Both the position numbers and the translations under genes were made by a program. This document shows positions 8,243-17,510 of a stretch of DNA of 64,000 nucleotides, piece after piece. This DNA comes from Arsenophonus fragariae. GTDB lineage: Bacteria; Pseudomonadota; Gammaproteobacteria; Enterobacterales; Enterobacteriaceae. The stretch's first letter is position 1. The number at the start of each line of letters is the position of its first letter. The stretch covers positions 1 to 64,000 of the forward strand of contig JBDPYZ010000003.1 of the NCBI GenBank assembly GCA_047291315.1, given 5' to 3'. Under the pieces are notes generated by a model. That model saw only the letters and a program-made list of their open reading frames with translations. It made no database searches and was not told the DNA's origin.

Positions 8243-8347
8243 GTTAACTCCTGATAATAGCCAGCACATTTATGATAATTGTTATAATGCCAACTTAGTG
8301 ATATAAAAATTTTCCTGATGTTAAATAAAAAGCGAATACTTATATTT

Positions 8348-8506
8348 TTAATGATTAAATCGCCAATGTTTAATTTCTGGTGATAATTCAATCTGTATCA
8401 GTAAATGATCATGAAGGTATAAACGTATTAATTTACCGTCACAGGAGGGAACAACCGATAGTTCATCAATGCCCATTAATATAAGCCAGTCTTGTCGCTT
8501 TGACAC
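8348..8506 (-). CDS. Hypothetical 52-residue phage early protein
   Basis: A minus-strand frame from GTG at 8506 to TAA at 8348-8350: MSKRQDWLILMGIDELSVVP... followed by CDGKLIRLYLHDHLL and a C-terminal PEIKHWRFNH. GGGAG lies 12 bases upstream of the GTG. It may be intact, or the C-terminal part of a longer gene started by the nearby ATG at 8526-8528 in another frame. Not recognised as a named family. Confidence 0.4.
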   Translation of the reverse strand: MSKRQDWLILMGIDELSVVPSCDGKLIRLYLHDHLLIQIELSPEIKHWRFNH

Positions 8507-8524
8507 TTAATTTAGGGTCTCCCA

Positions 8525-8712
8525 TTATTTATCCCATTTTATAAGTTTATCGATATAGTGAATGTGCTGTGCCATCGCATCAAACTTGCCTAAAGAATCT
8601 TTGCCATACCAGACGTGTAACGTATGATGGGATTTATTGTTTTTCTGGGTAATTTAATAATGTCAAAATCCCGGTAACAAAAACTGTGAGTACTTATTTG
8701 TTTAAGCATCAT
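8525..8712 (-). pseudogene. Small phage early gene after cox, frameshifted
   Basis: ATG at 8712 overlaps the cox stop as TAATG. The frame reads MLKQISTHSFCYRDFDIIKL and then must shift near the A-rich CAGAAAAACAA (about 8640-8650) to continue KNNKSHHTLHVWYGKDSLGK...YIDKLIKWDK, ending TAA at 8525-8527. Without the shift it stops early. The overlap with cox shows it belonged to the same minus-strand early operon. Family not identified. Confidence 0.45.
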
Positions 8713-8980
8713 TATTTCAGTCCTAACCATATTAGCCAGCCATCTCTAATTTCTTTAGGTAAAGACTCATAAGCCATCTTCAGCCCCAAGTTCCAGGCAG
8801 GTAAATGAACATAGTATATTCACCACGAGAACCATTGGGGTTCTTCATTTCAATCACGGGTAGTTTGCCATCTTTACGCATATTTGAAATTGCTTGTTTG
8901 GTTTTACCGATTATTTCTGCAAACTTAGTTTGAGTAACGCCATATGAAACACTGGAAACATTTACGATTTCCTTAGTCAT
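8712..8980 (-). pseudogene. cox: P2 Cox-like regulator/excisionase, frameshifted
   Basis: The best start is ATG 8980 (MTKEIVNVSSVSYGVTQTKF). Residues then read AEIIGKTKQAISNMRKDGKL PVIEMKNPNGSRGEY, the helix-turn-helix part of P2 Cox. After EY the frame slips, and the adjacent frame continues YVHLPAWNLGLKMAYESLPK EIRDGWLIWLGLK to TAA at 8712-8714, matching the Cox C-terminus. Cox represses the lysogeny promoter and directs excision. The slip near 8805-8812 replaces the C-terminus with a short wrong tail. The gene diverges from the C-like repressor, as in P2. Confidence 0.75.
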
Positions 8981-9083
8981 CTGATAATCTCTTTTATTGA
9001 ACCTCTTTGTAGCCCGCATTTTCTTTTTGAAACTCTCAAGGATTTTTTCTTTTAATCTAAAATTTAGAGGCCACGAAAAAAAT

Positions 9084-9376
9084 ATGTCAACCCCTAAAAA
9101 TGAAAACTGGTCAGAAAATCTGAGAAATTAAAAACAAAATAAATATCTGATTTAAAAGAAATTAATTATCATACTTATCATGGTTATGAATCAGGAAAAA
9201 TGAATATATCACTTGAATCAGCAGAAAAATTATTTTCTATAGCACTATTTCTGAAGTATATGGATTGGTTCATGTTTGATGAAACCAATCCAGAAGCTGG
9301 TTAAATTGCACCAGCTCTCGCACACAGTGGGCCAGAAAAAACAATGTCAGTCCAATCAGAAAAGAAAACTTGTTAA
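9084..9376 (+). pseudogene. P2 C-like lysogeny repressor remnant
   Basis: ATG at 9084 gives MSTPKNENWSENLRN then a stop; after damage around 9130-9165 the frame YHTYHGYESGKMNISLESAE continues through KYMDWFMFDETNPEAG, a TAA in place of Gln, then IAPALAHSGPEKTMSVQSEK and TAA at 9374-9376. P2 C repressor has the same WFM...PE(A/S)GQIAPALAH ending, so the identity is clear although the N-terminal helix-turn-helix half is largely lost. It lies between the cox-like and integrase genes, in integrase orientation, as in P2. Confidence 0.72.
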
Positions 9377-9442
9377 CAATACATTTAGATTTTTGCAAAT
9401 TCATTGATTCAAAAAGTCTTTGTACCATTGGAGTGATTTCTT

Positions 9443-10385
9443 ATGCCAATTAAGAAACTTGAAGATGGTCGTTATGAAGTGGATATCAAGCCGATTGGTC
9501 GTAACGGAAAACGGAGCAGACGAATATGAAGCAATTGCATTTGAACGTTATGTAATGGCAAACCATAGTAAAAAAAATGGGGGCAAAAATTAAAAAATAC
9601 TCGTCCATTACATGAAATCGTTGAGCAATGGTGGAGGAATATATATGGTAAGCATACTGATTATGGAAAGTTAAGCTATCTTATGTGTGTTTGTAAAGCA
9701 ATGGGTGTAGTTGCGGGTTTTTTAGTTACAAAATCCAGTATTTCTCTTTATCAGGAGTCACACTTAGCTGCGGGGATAAAACCATTTACCATAAATAGAG
9801 ATTTATTTGCATTTCGTGGAATATTTACCCAACTTATAAAAACAGGACTATATCAAGCTGATAACCCTTTCACCAATATGATCCCAATAAAAAAAGCAAC
9901 AGAAATGTCTTATCTTACTCATGATGAAATTCGAGATTTACTCTCAAATTTAAATGGGAATTATTATAAAATCACTGTCTTTTATATAAGTACAGAGGCT
10001 CGATGGGGAGAAGCAAAATGGTTAAAACGAGAATACGTCATTGAAAATAAAGTTCGTTTTACTTTTACAAAAACGGATAAACCGAGAATTGTTCCTATAT
10101 CTGATGAGCTATCTCAATTAATTTGTGAAAACAAAAAAGGTTTGCTGTTTTCGTCGGTTTTGTATTCTGTGTTTAGAGAAACATTAAAAAAGTAAAACCC
10201 ACACTCCCAAATGGACAAGCAACTCATGTTCTAAGACATACATTTGCCACTCGCTTTATGATGAATGATGGAAGTATTATCACACTTCAAAAATTCTCGG
10301 ACATTCTAGCTTAAATCAAACAATGACCTATGCACATTTTTCTCGAGATTTTCTTCAAAATGCCATCCAAAATAATCCGTTTTAA
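9443..10385 (+). pseudogene. int: P2-like tyrosine integrase, frameshifted
   Basis: ATG at 9443 begins MPIKKLEDGRYEVDIKPIGR NGKRSRR, the P2 Int N-terminus, then shifts near 9525 and again around 9585-9680. The central frame 9683-10195 covers SSISLYQESHLAAGIKPFTI through ARWGEA (catalytic Arg; the usual preceding Gly is Glu) to FRETLKK. A shift at ~10195 leads to VKPTLPNGQATHVLRHTFAT (catalytic H-x-x-R), and another near 10290 to ILGHSSLNQTMTYAHF with the active-site His and nucleophile Tyr, ending TAA at 10383-10385. All catalytic motifs can be traced but no complete enzyme is encoded. Confidence 0.8.
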
Positions 10386-10486
10386 TAAAATTGTTATTTA
10401 TCAACAATATCATATTTTATCAGCAGTTAATAAGACAGTTAATACTGAGTTGGTGAAAAGCAGACTAGCTTAGCCTTCTTGAATTA

Positions 10487-11913
10487 TTAATTTTTCTCAG
10501 GTATTTATTTGAGTACGGATGTTAACGGCTGCTAATATTTAGCGCCACTTTTAATATTGGCTCGTTCGTCAGGTGAGTGTGCGCCATATATTGTTGGCCC
10601 AATGGAGACCGTATCCATTTGAGGATAAGGTTTTTTAAATAGACCATATTCTAAACTAGCATTGATCACCTTGATTTTGTGGGTTTTGCCAACAAGTGCC
10701 ATGACGGGGAATTTCGGGTCGTATTTCCAGTAGGATAGCTGCCTTTATGTTCAAATTCCGCACCGGAAAGTATCGATAATGATGTCAACATGTTAACGAC
10801 ATAATTTTTGCACGTTTCAATTAATAAGCGAATTAAAAAAGTAATTTCGGTCTGTTTTTCATCCATATCAACAACGCCGATATTGAGTGAAGTTTCAACA
10901 ACATCTTTTATTTCGTCACTCATCCGTATAACACTATTAGGCGCAGCATTGAGAAAGTGTAATAAATGAGGTTGATAATCCTCTGTTAGCGCTAATAATT
11001 CGGTTGTTGTCTGATCAATGCTAATGACTAAATTTTTTTCAATTGCTGCAAATTCAGATTTTAGCATCGCTAGATAGTGATTTTTGCTGGTTTCTAAATT
11101 AGCTACCACAGATATAGGCACTGCAATAATTGCTTCACTCTCACGTGGTATCGCATTATGTAAACTACCCCTTTGAATGTGAATGAGTTTTAATTGTAAT
11201 TCACTCGCATGGCCTGCTAGAAAACGTGCCAATAGTTTTTCGTATTAGCTAATCCTAAATGAATATCACCACCCGAGTGACCAACGGTTAATCCTTTAAG
11301 TGTTATTTTGAACACTTTATGATATTAGCTGGAATTGTTTCTCCTGCGAATGTAAAAGTGGTTATAAAATCAACACCACCTGCGCAACCCATGTAGATCT
11401 CATCTTCTTCTTCAGAATCGCTATTGATCAGAATATCCGCTTGTAACCAATGTGGCTGTATACCAAAAACACCAATCATACCGGTTTCTTCCGCCATAGT
11501 AAGTAAAACTCTTCTATTTGTCCATGCTTAACATTCTCATCATCCAGTACGGCTAAAGCGGAAGCCATACCAATGCCATTATCTGCACCTAATGTGGTAT
11601 CTTGAGCTTTTACCCAATCATTATCTACGTAGGGACGGATAGGGTCCTGGGTAAAATCGTGCTGAGTATCACTGTTTTTTGTGGCTTCATACCTAAATGT
11701 GCTTGAAGAAGGACAGGGAGGAGATTTTCCATGCCGGCTTTTGCCGATTTGCGAATAAGAATATTACCGACTTTATCGCGGTCAACACTAAGTTTTTTTC
11801 TCTGCCCATTGAATAATATAGGAAGCAAATGCTTCTTCATGTCCAGATGGATGCGGAATTGCACAAATTTGTGCAAAAATGTCGCAAAGCGGCTGTGGTG
11901 AAAGTTCAGACAC
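10487..11913 (-). pseudogene. pepD: Aminoacyl-histidine dipeptidase (PepD), degraded
   Basis: The likely start is GTG at 11913 after AGGAGATAAAAC, giving SELSPQPLCDIFAQICAIPH PSGHEEAF as in PepD. Shifts and stops follow around 11780, 11640-11510 and 11300-11232; recognisable blocks include LLTMAEETGMIGVFGIQPHW, SDSEEEDEIYMGCAGGVDF, ARFLAGHASELQLKLIHIQR and RMSDEIKDVVETSLNIGVVD. The tail (FKKPYPQMDTVSIGPTIYGA HSPDE) ends near TAA 10487-10489 after further stops. PepD is a zinc dipeptidase of M20 type. It is divergent from gpt, exactly as in E. coli. Confidence 0.88.
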
Positions 11914-12153
11914 GTTTTATCTCCTGTTACTACCCTATTATCTAGATTGCTAATTAATTTCGCAGGCTTGTTCAATATTATTTATTTTGTTAATTCAGAA
12001 TATCACCTTATGATATCTATTCCTTTTAGTTGATTGTGATGATATTGATTAATTTCTGGTTTTTGTTATTACAAATTACTGTAATCTCGCGCAATATTTT
12101 TTTCACTAATGTGCTTTTCTAAAATAGTCTCTAGTCGTTGGGATCAAAACTTT

Positions 12154-12480
12154 ATGAGTGAAAAATACATCGTAACACGGATATGTTGCAAATATATGCC
12201 CGTACTTTGGCACAACGACCTGCTAAGCAATGGAAAGGCGTTATTGCTGTTAGCAGCGGTGGGCTTGTTCCAAGTACAATTTTTGCTCGTGAGTTAAGTC
12301 TACGCCATATTGATACTGTCTGTATTTCAAGTTACGACCATAATAGCCAAAGAGAACTCAAGGTTATTAAGCGAGTGGAAGGTGATGGTGAAGGTTATAT
12401 TGTTGTCGATGATTTGGTCGATACTGGCGACACTGCGCAAGCTATCGGGGATATGGAAAAAGGGTTTTTATTAAGCCAAT
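12154..12480 (+). pseudogene. gpt: Xanthine-guanine phosphoribosyltransferase (Gpt), truncated
   Basis: ATG 12154 reads MSEKYIVTR, then a frameshift near 12178 restores MLQIYARTLAQRPAKQWKGV IAVSSGGLVPSTIFARELSL RHIDTVCISSYDH. The PRTase pyrophosphate loop SRGG of Gpt is SSGG here, and the PRPP motif is kept as VVDDLVDTGDT. After ~12465 similarity stops and the last ~50 residues are absent. Purine salvage by this enzyme is therefore lost. Position next to pepD and before frsA matches E. coli. Confidence 0.85.
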
Positions 12481-12758
12481 TTGTGAACAATAATAATTAT
12501 TTTATTTATTCCTCTTTAATCATTAATTAAAGTATATGATATAGGGGATGCTAGTGGCAGCCCTTTTTTATTGCTGAAATTTTTAACAGAATAAAGTAGA
12601 TATGAATGAAAAAAAATCTGTCAGAAAAGTTGTTTAAGCTTAAATCAAAACTGAAATAAACTGAGACCTCTGTTCTAATTATATATAGTATACTAAAACA
12701 TATTTATTAAAGAATAGCTCAACATTCGAGGGGGACTAGTTATTTTAGCTGGTATCGT

Positions 12759-13793
12759 ATGATTAATCGGCTAATATGGATTTGGCGTGGCAATGATGGG
12801 TTGGAGATTGAAGAGGTATTAAGTCGAATTGCGGCAAATAATCGTGTTCGTAGCTGTGAAAATTTACTCGATACTGTAATTGGTTATCAGCCAGGAAATT
12901 GGGCTTATGAATGGTCACAACAGGCGTTGACTTGGCAGAAAAAAGCTATTTAATTGCTAACAAAAATAGTAGTTATTCAGGCTTGGTTACGAACAGCTAA
13001 CTTATTCAGTATTGCGGCTTATCCTCATCTTAAAGGTGATCATCTTGCTGAACAAGGGGTGTTATTAGCGAATAAGGCTTATGAAAAAGCAGCACAATTA
13101 ACCGATTTTCGACTAAAAAAATTTCTTTCAAAATAGAGGATGGTAAAAAATAGGTGATTGTTTTTTTTTGCATTTGCCTGATACCCGCGAAGAACCTTGT
13201 CCCACTATTTTGGGTTGCGGAACATTAGATGGTTTGCAACTAGATTATTACCGCCTTTTCAGCCAATATTTAGCGCCGCAAGGTTTTGCTATGTTAACCC
13301 TGGATATGCCATCAATTGGCTAATATTCCATGGATCGATCATACTCGAGTAGGTGTAATTGGTTTGCGTTTTGGCGCTAATATTGCACTTTGATTAGCTT
13401 ATTTAGAGCATAAACGTTTAAAAGGTGCCGTTTTAGGGCCAATTGTCCATAGCCTTACTTAATGAGTAAAATATCAGTATCAAATACCAATAATGAATAT
13501 CGATATTTTCGCCAGCCGATTGGGCTTCTATCAGGTAGATGATAGCAGTTTTACGTTCAGAGCTTAATTGTTACTCGTTAAAAAATCAGGGATTATTGGT
13601 GCGCTGTTGTCCTGTACCATTTATGGTTGTTAACTGGCAAAATGATGTTTTCAGCCCTAAGGGGGATGCATTACTTATCCTACGTTCATCTATTGAAGGT
13701 AAGTTATTGACCTTACCAGCCAAGCCGTTATATCAAAATTTTCATCAGTCACTTTCTGGAGTAGTGAGTTGGTTGAAAAGCAAAATTGAATAA
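12759..13793 (+). pseudogene. frsA: FrsA (YafA) esterase-like protein, degraded
   Basis: Fragments follow FrsA in order: MINRLIWIWRGNDG, LDTVIGYQPGNWAYEWSQQA, stop, IAAYPHLKGDHLAEQGVLLA NKAYEKAAQ, then in another frame LGCGTLDGLQLDYYRLFSQY LAPQGFAMLTLDMPS, and finally ELNCYSLKNQGLLVRCCPVP and PLYQNFHQSLSGVVSWLKSK IE. The first ~50 residues are missing. FrsA is an alpha/beta-hydrolase-like protein linked to control of fermentation versus respiration. Multiple stops and deletions; clearly dead. Confidence 0.85.
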
Positions 13794-13868
13794 TCGTTTT
13801 GATTACTTGATTATTTTTCCTTATTTGCTAAAAAGGTAAGGTAGCTTAACAACAAGGAGATCCTTATT

Positions 13869-14258
13869 ATGGCTTTAACTTCAAATTATTCTAAAAGTAA
13901 ATTATTGAAGCATTTTACCAGGTTAGGACCTTATCTCCGTGAATCTCAATGTCAGGATGATCTCTTTTTTTTCGACTGTCTTGCTATTTGTGTTAATGTA
14001 AAAACTGCCCCAGAAAAGCGTGAATTTTGGGGATGGTGGTTGGAATTAAGACGAGAACTCAACGGATTTGTATATCATTATAAATTAGGTATGTTTGATA
14101 AAGCGGGTAATTGGCAGCATATCGAAATTAATAAATCAAACATTATTAAATCGCTTGAAGATACATTGCAAGAATTCCATAAACGTTTAAGTGATTCACT
14201 TAATAAATTGGAATTAACATTAATCCCTTGTCCCAAAATGGTTGCAATTAATTTATAG
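13869..14258 (+). CDS. crl: Sigma-S assembly factor Crl
   Basis: A 129-residue protein with AAGGAGAT before ATG 13869, close to the ~133 residues usual in Enterobacterales. It keeps the Crl landmarks LGPYLRE (Tyr), FFFDCLAICVNVKTAPEKRE and FWGWW, which hold the residues that contact sigma-S in E. coli Crl. Crl binds RpoS and helps it assemble with core RNA polymerase, raising expression of stationary-phase genes. Its neighbours in E. coli (frsA before; phoE, proB after) match, except that phoE is gone. An intact crl suggests that RpoS-dependent control may still operate. Confidence 0.95.
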   Translation: MALTSNYSKSKLLKHFTRLGPYLRESQCQDDLFFFDCLAICVNVKTAPEKREFWGWWLELRRELNGFVYHYKLGMFDKAGNWQHIEINKSNIIKSLEDTLQEFHKRLSDSLNKLELTLIPCPKMVAINL

Positions 14259-14384
14259 CTTGTATTATTTGCAGCTATTGTAAAATCAACTTTTCATTAA
14301 AATTGCGTTATGTCAGTTGGCATAACGTTTCTTACTTGATAAAACTGATGACTAAATTTTTAATAGAGAGTTAATAGCAGAAGC

Positions 14385-15494
14385 ATGATGAACAATAGTC
14401 GAACGTTGGTAATAAAATTAGGAACAAGCGTATTAACGGGAGGATCTCTTTGTCTGGATCAGGTACGTATTATTGAATTAGTGCGACAATGTGCACAGCA
14501 GTATGAGAAAGGTCACCAGATTGTCATTGTAACTTCGGGCGCAATTGCTGCCGGTCGAGAGCATTTAGGTTATCCAACATTACCTGAGACAATTGCCTCG
14601 AAACAATTACTTGCGGCAGTGGGGCAAAGTCATCTGATCCAGCTTTGGGAACGGTCGTTTTCAATTTATGGTATTCATATTGGTCAGATGTTATTAACCC
14701 GAGCTGATATTGAAGATCGCGAACGTTTTTTGAATGCAAAGGGTACATTACAAGCCTTACTGGATAACCGTATTATTCCCGTTATCAATGAAAATGATGC
14801 AGTTGCGACAGCTGAAATTAAAGTTGGTGATAATGATAATTTATCGGCATTGGTTGCGATTTTAGCTGATGCGGATAAGTTACTATTATTAACGGATATT
14901 GAGGGACTATATACAGCAGATCCCCGGCACAATCCAAATGCACAATTGATTACTGAAGTTCATGATATTAGTGATGAACTAAGATGCATTGCAGGTGATA
15001 GTGTGACCGGTTTAGGCTCTGGTGGAATGGCAACAAAGCTGCAAGCCGCGGGCATAGCTGGTCGAGCGGGAATTGAAGTGATTATTGCTGCTGGTGATAA
15101 ACCTAATGTGATCGCAAATGTGTTCGAAGGTCAGAAAGTAGGGACAAAATTTCATCGCTTAAAAACTCCGATGGAGAACCGAAAGCGGTGGATTTTTGGG
15201 GCGCCTCTGGCGGGTGAAATTGTTGTCGATGAGGGAGCTGCTCTAGCGATCCAGCAAAAAGGCAGCTCATTATTACCAAAAGGAATAAAAAAAATTGGTG
15301 GTAATTTTTCTCGCGGCGACGTTGTGCGTATTCTTAATTTATTCGGCAAAGATTTAGCGCATGGTGTGACACATTATAATAGTGATGCTCTACGCCTAAT
15401 CGCAGGGCATCATTCGCAAGAAATTAATCAAATTTTGGGTTATGAGTATGGTGTTGTTGCCGTTCACCGTGACGATATGATAGTGAGTAAATGA
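14385..15494 (+). CDS. proB: Glutamate 5-kinase ProB
   Basis: 369 residues from the first of two adjacent ATG codons (14385 and 14388; the second gives 368). The N-terminal amino-acid-kinase domain (~1-255) shows KLGTSVLTGG, VTSGAIAAGREHLGYP, INENDAVATAEIKVGDNDNL SALVA and LLTDIEGLYTADPR; the C-terminal PUA domain (~275-365) starts at KRWIFGAPLAGEI. It phosphorylates glutamate, the first step of proline synthesis, and is normally feedback-inhibited by proline. The stop overlaps the proA start, so the pair is coupled. No lesion seen. Confidence 0.97.
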   Translation: MMNNSRTLVIKLGTSVLTGGSLCLDQVRIIELVRQCAQQYEKGHQIVIVTSGAIAAGREHLGYPTLPETIASKQLLAAVGQSHLIQLWERSFSIYGIHIGQMLLTRADIEDRERFLNAKGTLQALLDNRIIPVINENDAVATAEIKVGDNDNLSALVAILADADKLLLLTDIEGLYTADPRHNPNAQLITEVHDISDELRCIAGDSVTGLGSGGMATKLQAAGIAGRAGIEVIIAAGDKPNVIANVFEGQKVGTKFHRLKTPMENRKRWIFGAPLAGEIVVDEGAALAIQQKGSSLLPKGIKKIGGNFSRGDVVRILNLFGKDLAHGVTHYNSDALRLIAGHHSQEINQILGYEYGVVAVHRDDMIVSK

Positions 15495-16747
15495 TGTTGG
15501 AAAAAATAGGCAAAGAGGCTAAAAAAGCTTCATGGTACCTGGCAGGGCTAAACACAAAACAGAAAAATAATGTCTTAATGGGTATTGCGGATTGCTTACA
15601 ACAACAGAGTGATGCAATTTTAGCCGCTAATTTTCAGGATATGACGGTAGCAAAAGCTCGCCATATGAGTATAGCTATGCAAGACAGATTATTGCTAACT
15701 GTCGAGCGATTAGATGCCATTGCAAATGATGTAAGAAAGGTATGTAAATTAGTTGATCCGGTTGGACGTATACTCGATGGTGGTTTATTAGATAATGGCT
15801 TAAATATACAACGTCGATGTGTCCCCCTGGGCGTGATTGGCGTTATTTATGAAGCACGTCCGAATGTAACGATCGATGTTGCCTCGTTATGTTTGAAAAC
15901 AGGTAATGCGGTAATTTTACGTGGTGGTAAAGAGACCTCACAGACTAATCAAGCAATCGTTAAAATTATTCAGCGAGCGTTGCAAAAAAATGATATTCCA
16001 CAGGCAGCGGTTCAGTCTATTGATGATCCAGATAGAAAATTAGTAGCACAATTGCTGAAAATGGATCGCTATGTAGATATGTTGATCCCGCGCGGTGGTG
16101 CAGAGTTACATAAGCTATGCCGTGAACAATCAACCATTCCAGTTATCACTGGCGGGATTGGTGTTTGTCATATTTATGTCGATCAGCACGTTGGTTTTGA
16201 CAAAGCATTTCCACTCATTGTGAACGCTAAGGTGCAGCGTCCAAGTGCCTGTAATTCATTGGAAACTTTATTAGTTCATAAAAGTATTGCTGCTACATTT
16301 CTACCGCTTTTGGCTCAGAAAATGGCTGAGCAAAATGTGACACTACATGCCAGCCAGCATGCAATGTCCTATTTAAAGTCGAGTCCGGTAAAAGTTGTTG
16401 AAGTAATGGAGGCAGATCTTAGAGACGAATGGTTGTCACTTGATGTTAACGTTGAGGTTGTCAACGATATTGATGCTGCTATTAAGCACATTAGGGAATA
16501 TGGAACGGCTCATTCTGATGCTATTTTGACCGAATCAATTCAACAAGCTGATTATTTTGTTCAGCATGTCGATTCTGCGGCTGTTTATGTTAATGCTAGT
16601 ACACGATTTACTGATGGTGGGCAATTTGGATTAGGAGCGGAGGTTGCGGTAAGTACGCAGAAGCTCCATGCCAGAGGGCCGATGGGATTAGATACATTAA
16701 CAACCTATAAATGGATTGGTTATGGTGATAATTTAACGCGTTCTTGA
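15491..16747 (+). CDS. proA: Gamma-glutamyl phosphate reductase ProA
   Basis: 418 residues, starting inside the proB stop (ATGATG overlap; ATG 15494 is the alternative). It has GVIGVIYEARPNVTIDVASL, VLIPRGGAELH-like MLIPRGGAELHKLC, and the aldehyde-dehydrogenase nucleophile in VQRPSACNSLETLL (Cys about residue 254). The C-terminus reads FGLGAEVAVSTQKLHARGPM. It reduces gamma-glutamyl phosphate to the semialdehyde with NADPH. Full length and intact, so proline synthesis up to the cyclising intermediate is retained. Confidence 0.97.
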   Translation: MMLEKIGKEAKKASWYLAGLNTKQKNNVLMGIADCLQQQSDAILAANFQDMTVAKARHMSIAMQDRLLLTVERLDAIANDVRKVCKLVDPVGRILDGGLLDNGLNIQRRCVPLGVIGVIYEARPNVTIDVASLCLKTGNAVILRGGKETSQTNQAIVKIIQRALQKNDIPQAAVQSIDDPDRKLVAQLLKMDRYVDMLIPRGGAELHKLCREQSTIPVITGGIGVCHIYVDQHVGFDKAFPLIVNAKVQRPSACNSLETLLVHKSIAATFLPLLAQKMAEQNVTLHASQHAMSYLKSSPVKVVEVMEADLRDEWLSLDVNVEVVNDIDAAIKHIREYGTAHSDAILTESIQQADYFVQHVDSAAVYVNASTRFTDGGQFGLGAEVAVSTQKLHARGPMGLDTLTTYKWIGYGDNLTRS

Positions 16748-16906
16748 GTTATTACTTCACGATTTTTTGAGACCCACTGTTGCTGTGTGGCTTTATTTTA
16801 ATCGTAGTAATTTAGGCTTTTTGCTTTTGTAAATTTTAAATCAATCTTATAAGCTGACATATATATTCTAACTAATGAAATAAATTATCTATTAGGACAA
16901 CTTGAC

Positions 16907-17428
16907 ATGCTTTATCTTATTGGACCAAGAGGTGCTGGGAAGACAACTGTAGGAAGAGCGTTAGCTGAATCTAGGATGTATCATTTTTTTGATACCGATT
17001 TTTTAGTTAAACAGAGTGCTAAAATAAGTATTGCAAAGTTAGTTGAACGAGAGGGTTGGGCTCGCTTTCGTGATTTGGAATCCAGTGTCTTACGATCAAT
17101 ACAGCAGCCAAACTCAGTGATCTCAACGGGTGGAGGAATTATTTTACTGAAAGAAAATCGTGACTTTATGAAAAAAAATGGCTGTATTATTTATTTACAA
17201 GCTCCATCTGATGTATTGATTGCGCGTTTGTCTGCTGATCCTGGAACTTCGCAACGACCAACATTAACTGGTAAGCCTATAGAAGAAGAGATAGTTGAGG
17301 TAATAAAAGAAAGAGAAGGCTACTATTTAGATACTGCTGATTACATTATTGATGCCGCTTTATCTACGACAAAAATTGTTTACCAAATAGACAGTTTTTT
17401 GCAAAACGATAAAAAATACTTTGTATGA
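16907..17428 (+). CDS. aroL: Shikimate kinase II
   Basis: 173 residues. P-loop GPRGAGKTT at residues 6-14, DTD at ~29-31 (substrate binding), the TGGGIIL motif near 77 and RPTLTGKP in the lid. It phosphorylates shikimate at the 3-OH in the common aromatic pathway. AroL rather than AroK is suggested by RGAGKTT context, VEREGWARFRDLE and the E. coli AroL-like tail. In E. coli aroL lies a few kb from proBA, so the order is plausible. Intact, in contrast with the broken aroF elsewhere in the window. Confidence 0.93.
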   Translation: MLYLIGPRGAGKTTVGRALAESRMYHFFDTDFLVKQSAKISIAKLVEREGWARFRDLESSVLRSIQQPNSVISTGGGIILLKENRDFMKKNGCIIYLQAPSDVLIARLSADPGTSQRPTLTGKPIEEEIVEVIKEREGYYLDTADYIIDAALSTTKIVYQIDSFLQNDKKYFV

Positions 17429-17510
17429 TTTCAATTTTGCTATGTTAGTCATCTTAGGTAATAGATTTACTCTAAAATGATTAATAGCATTAAGGAGTAA
17501 GGAAAGAGAT

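Noticed and set aside
8179..8391. 70-residue minus-strand frame MNYHQKLNIGDLIIKN...
   Set aside because: Out of frame with the 52-residue gene at 8348-8506 and the paralogue at 8242; no ribosome site or family.
10386..10486. attR of the P2-like element just after int
   Set aside because: No matching repeat could be found inside the window; the other end is probably outside, so no attachment site is called.
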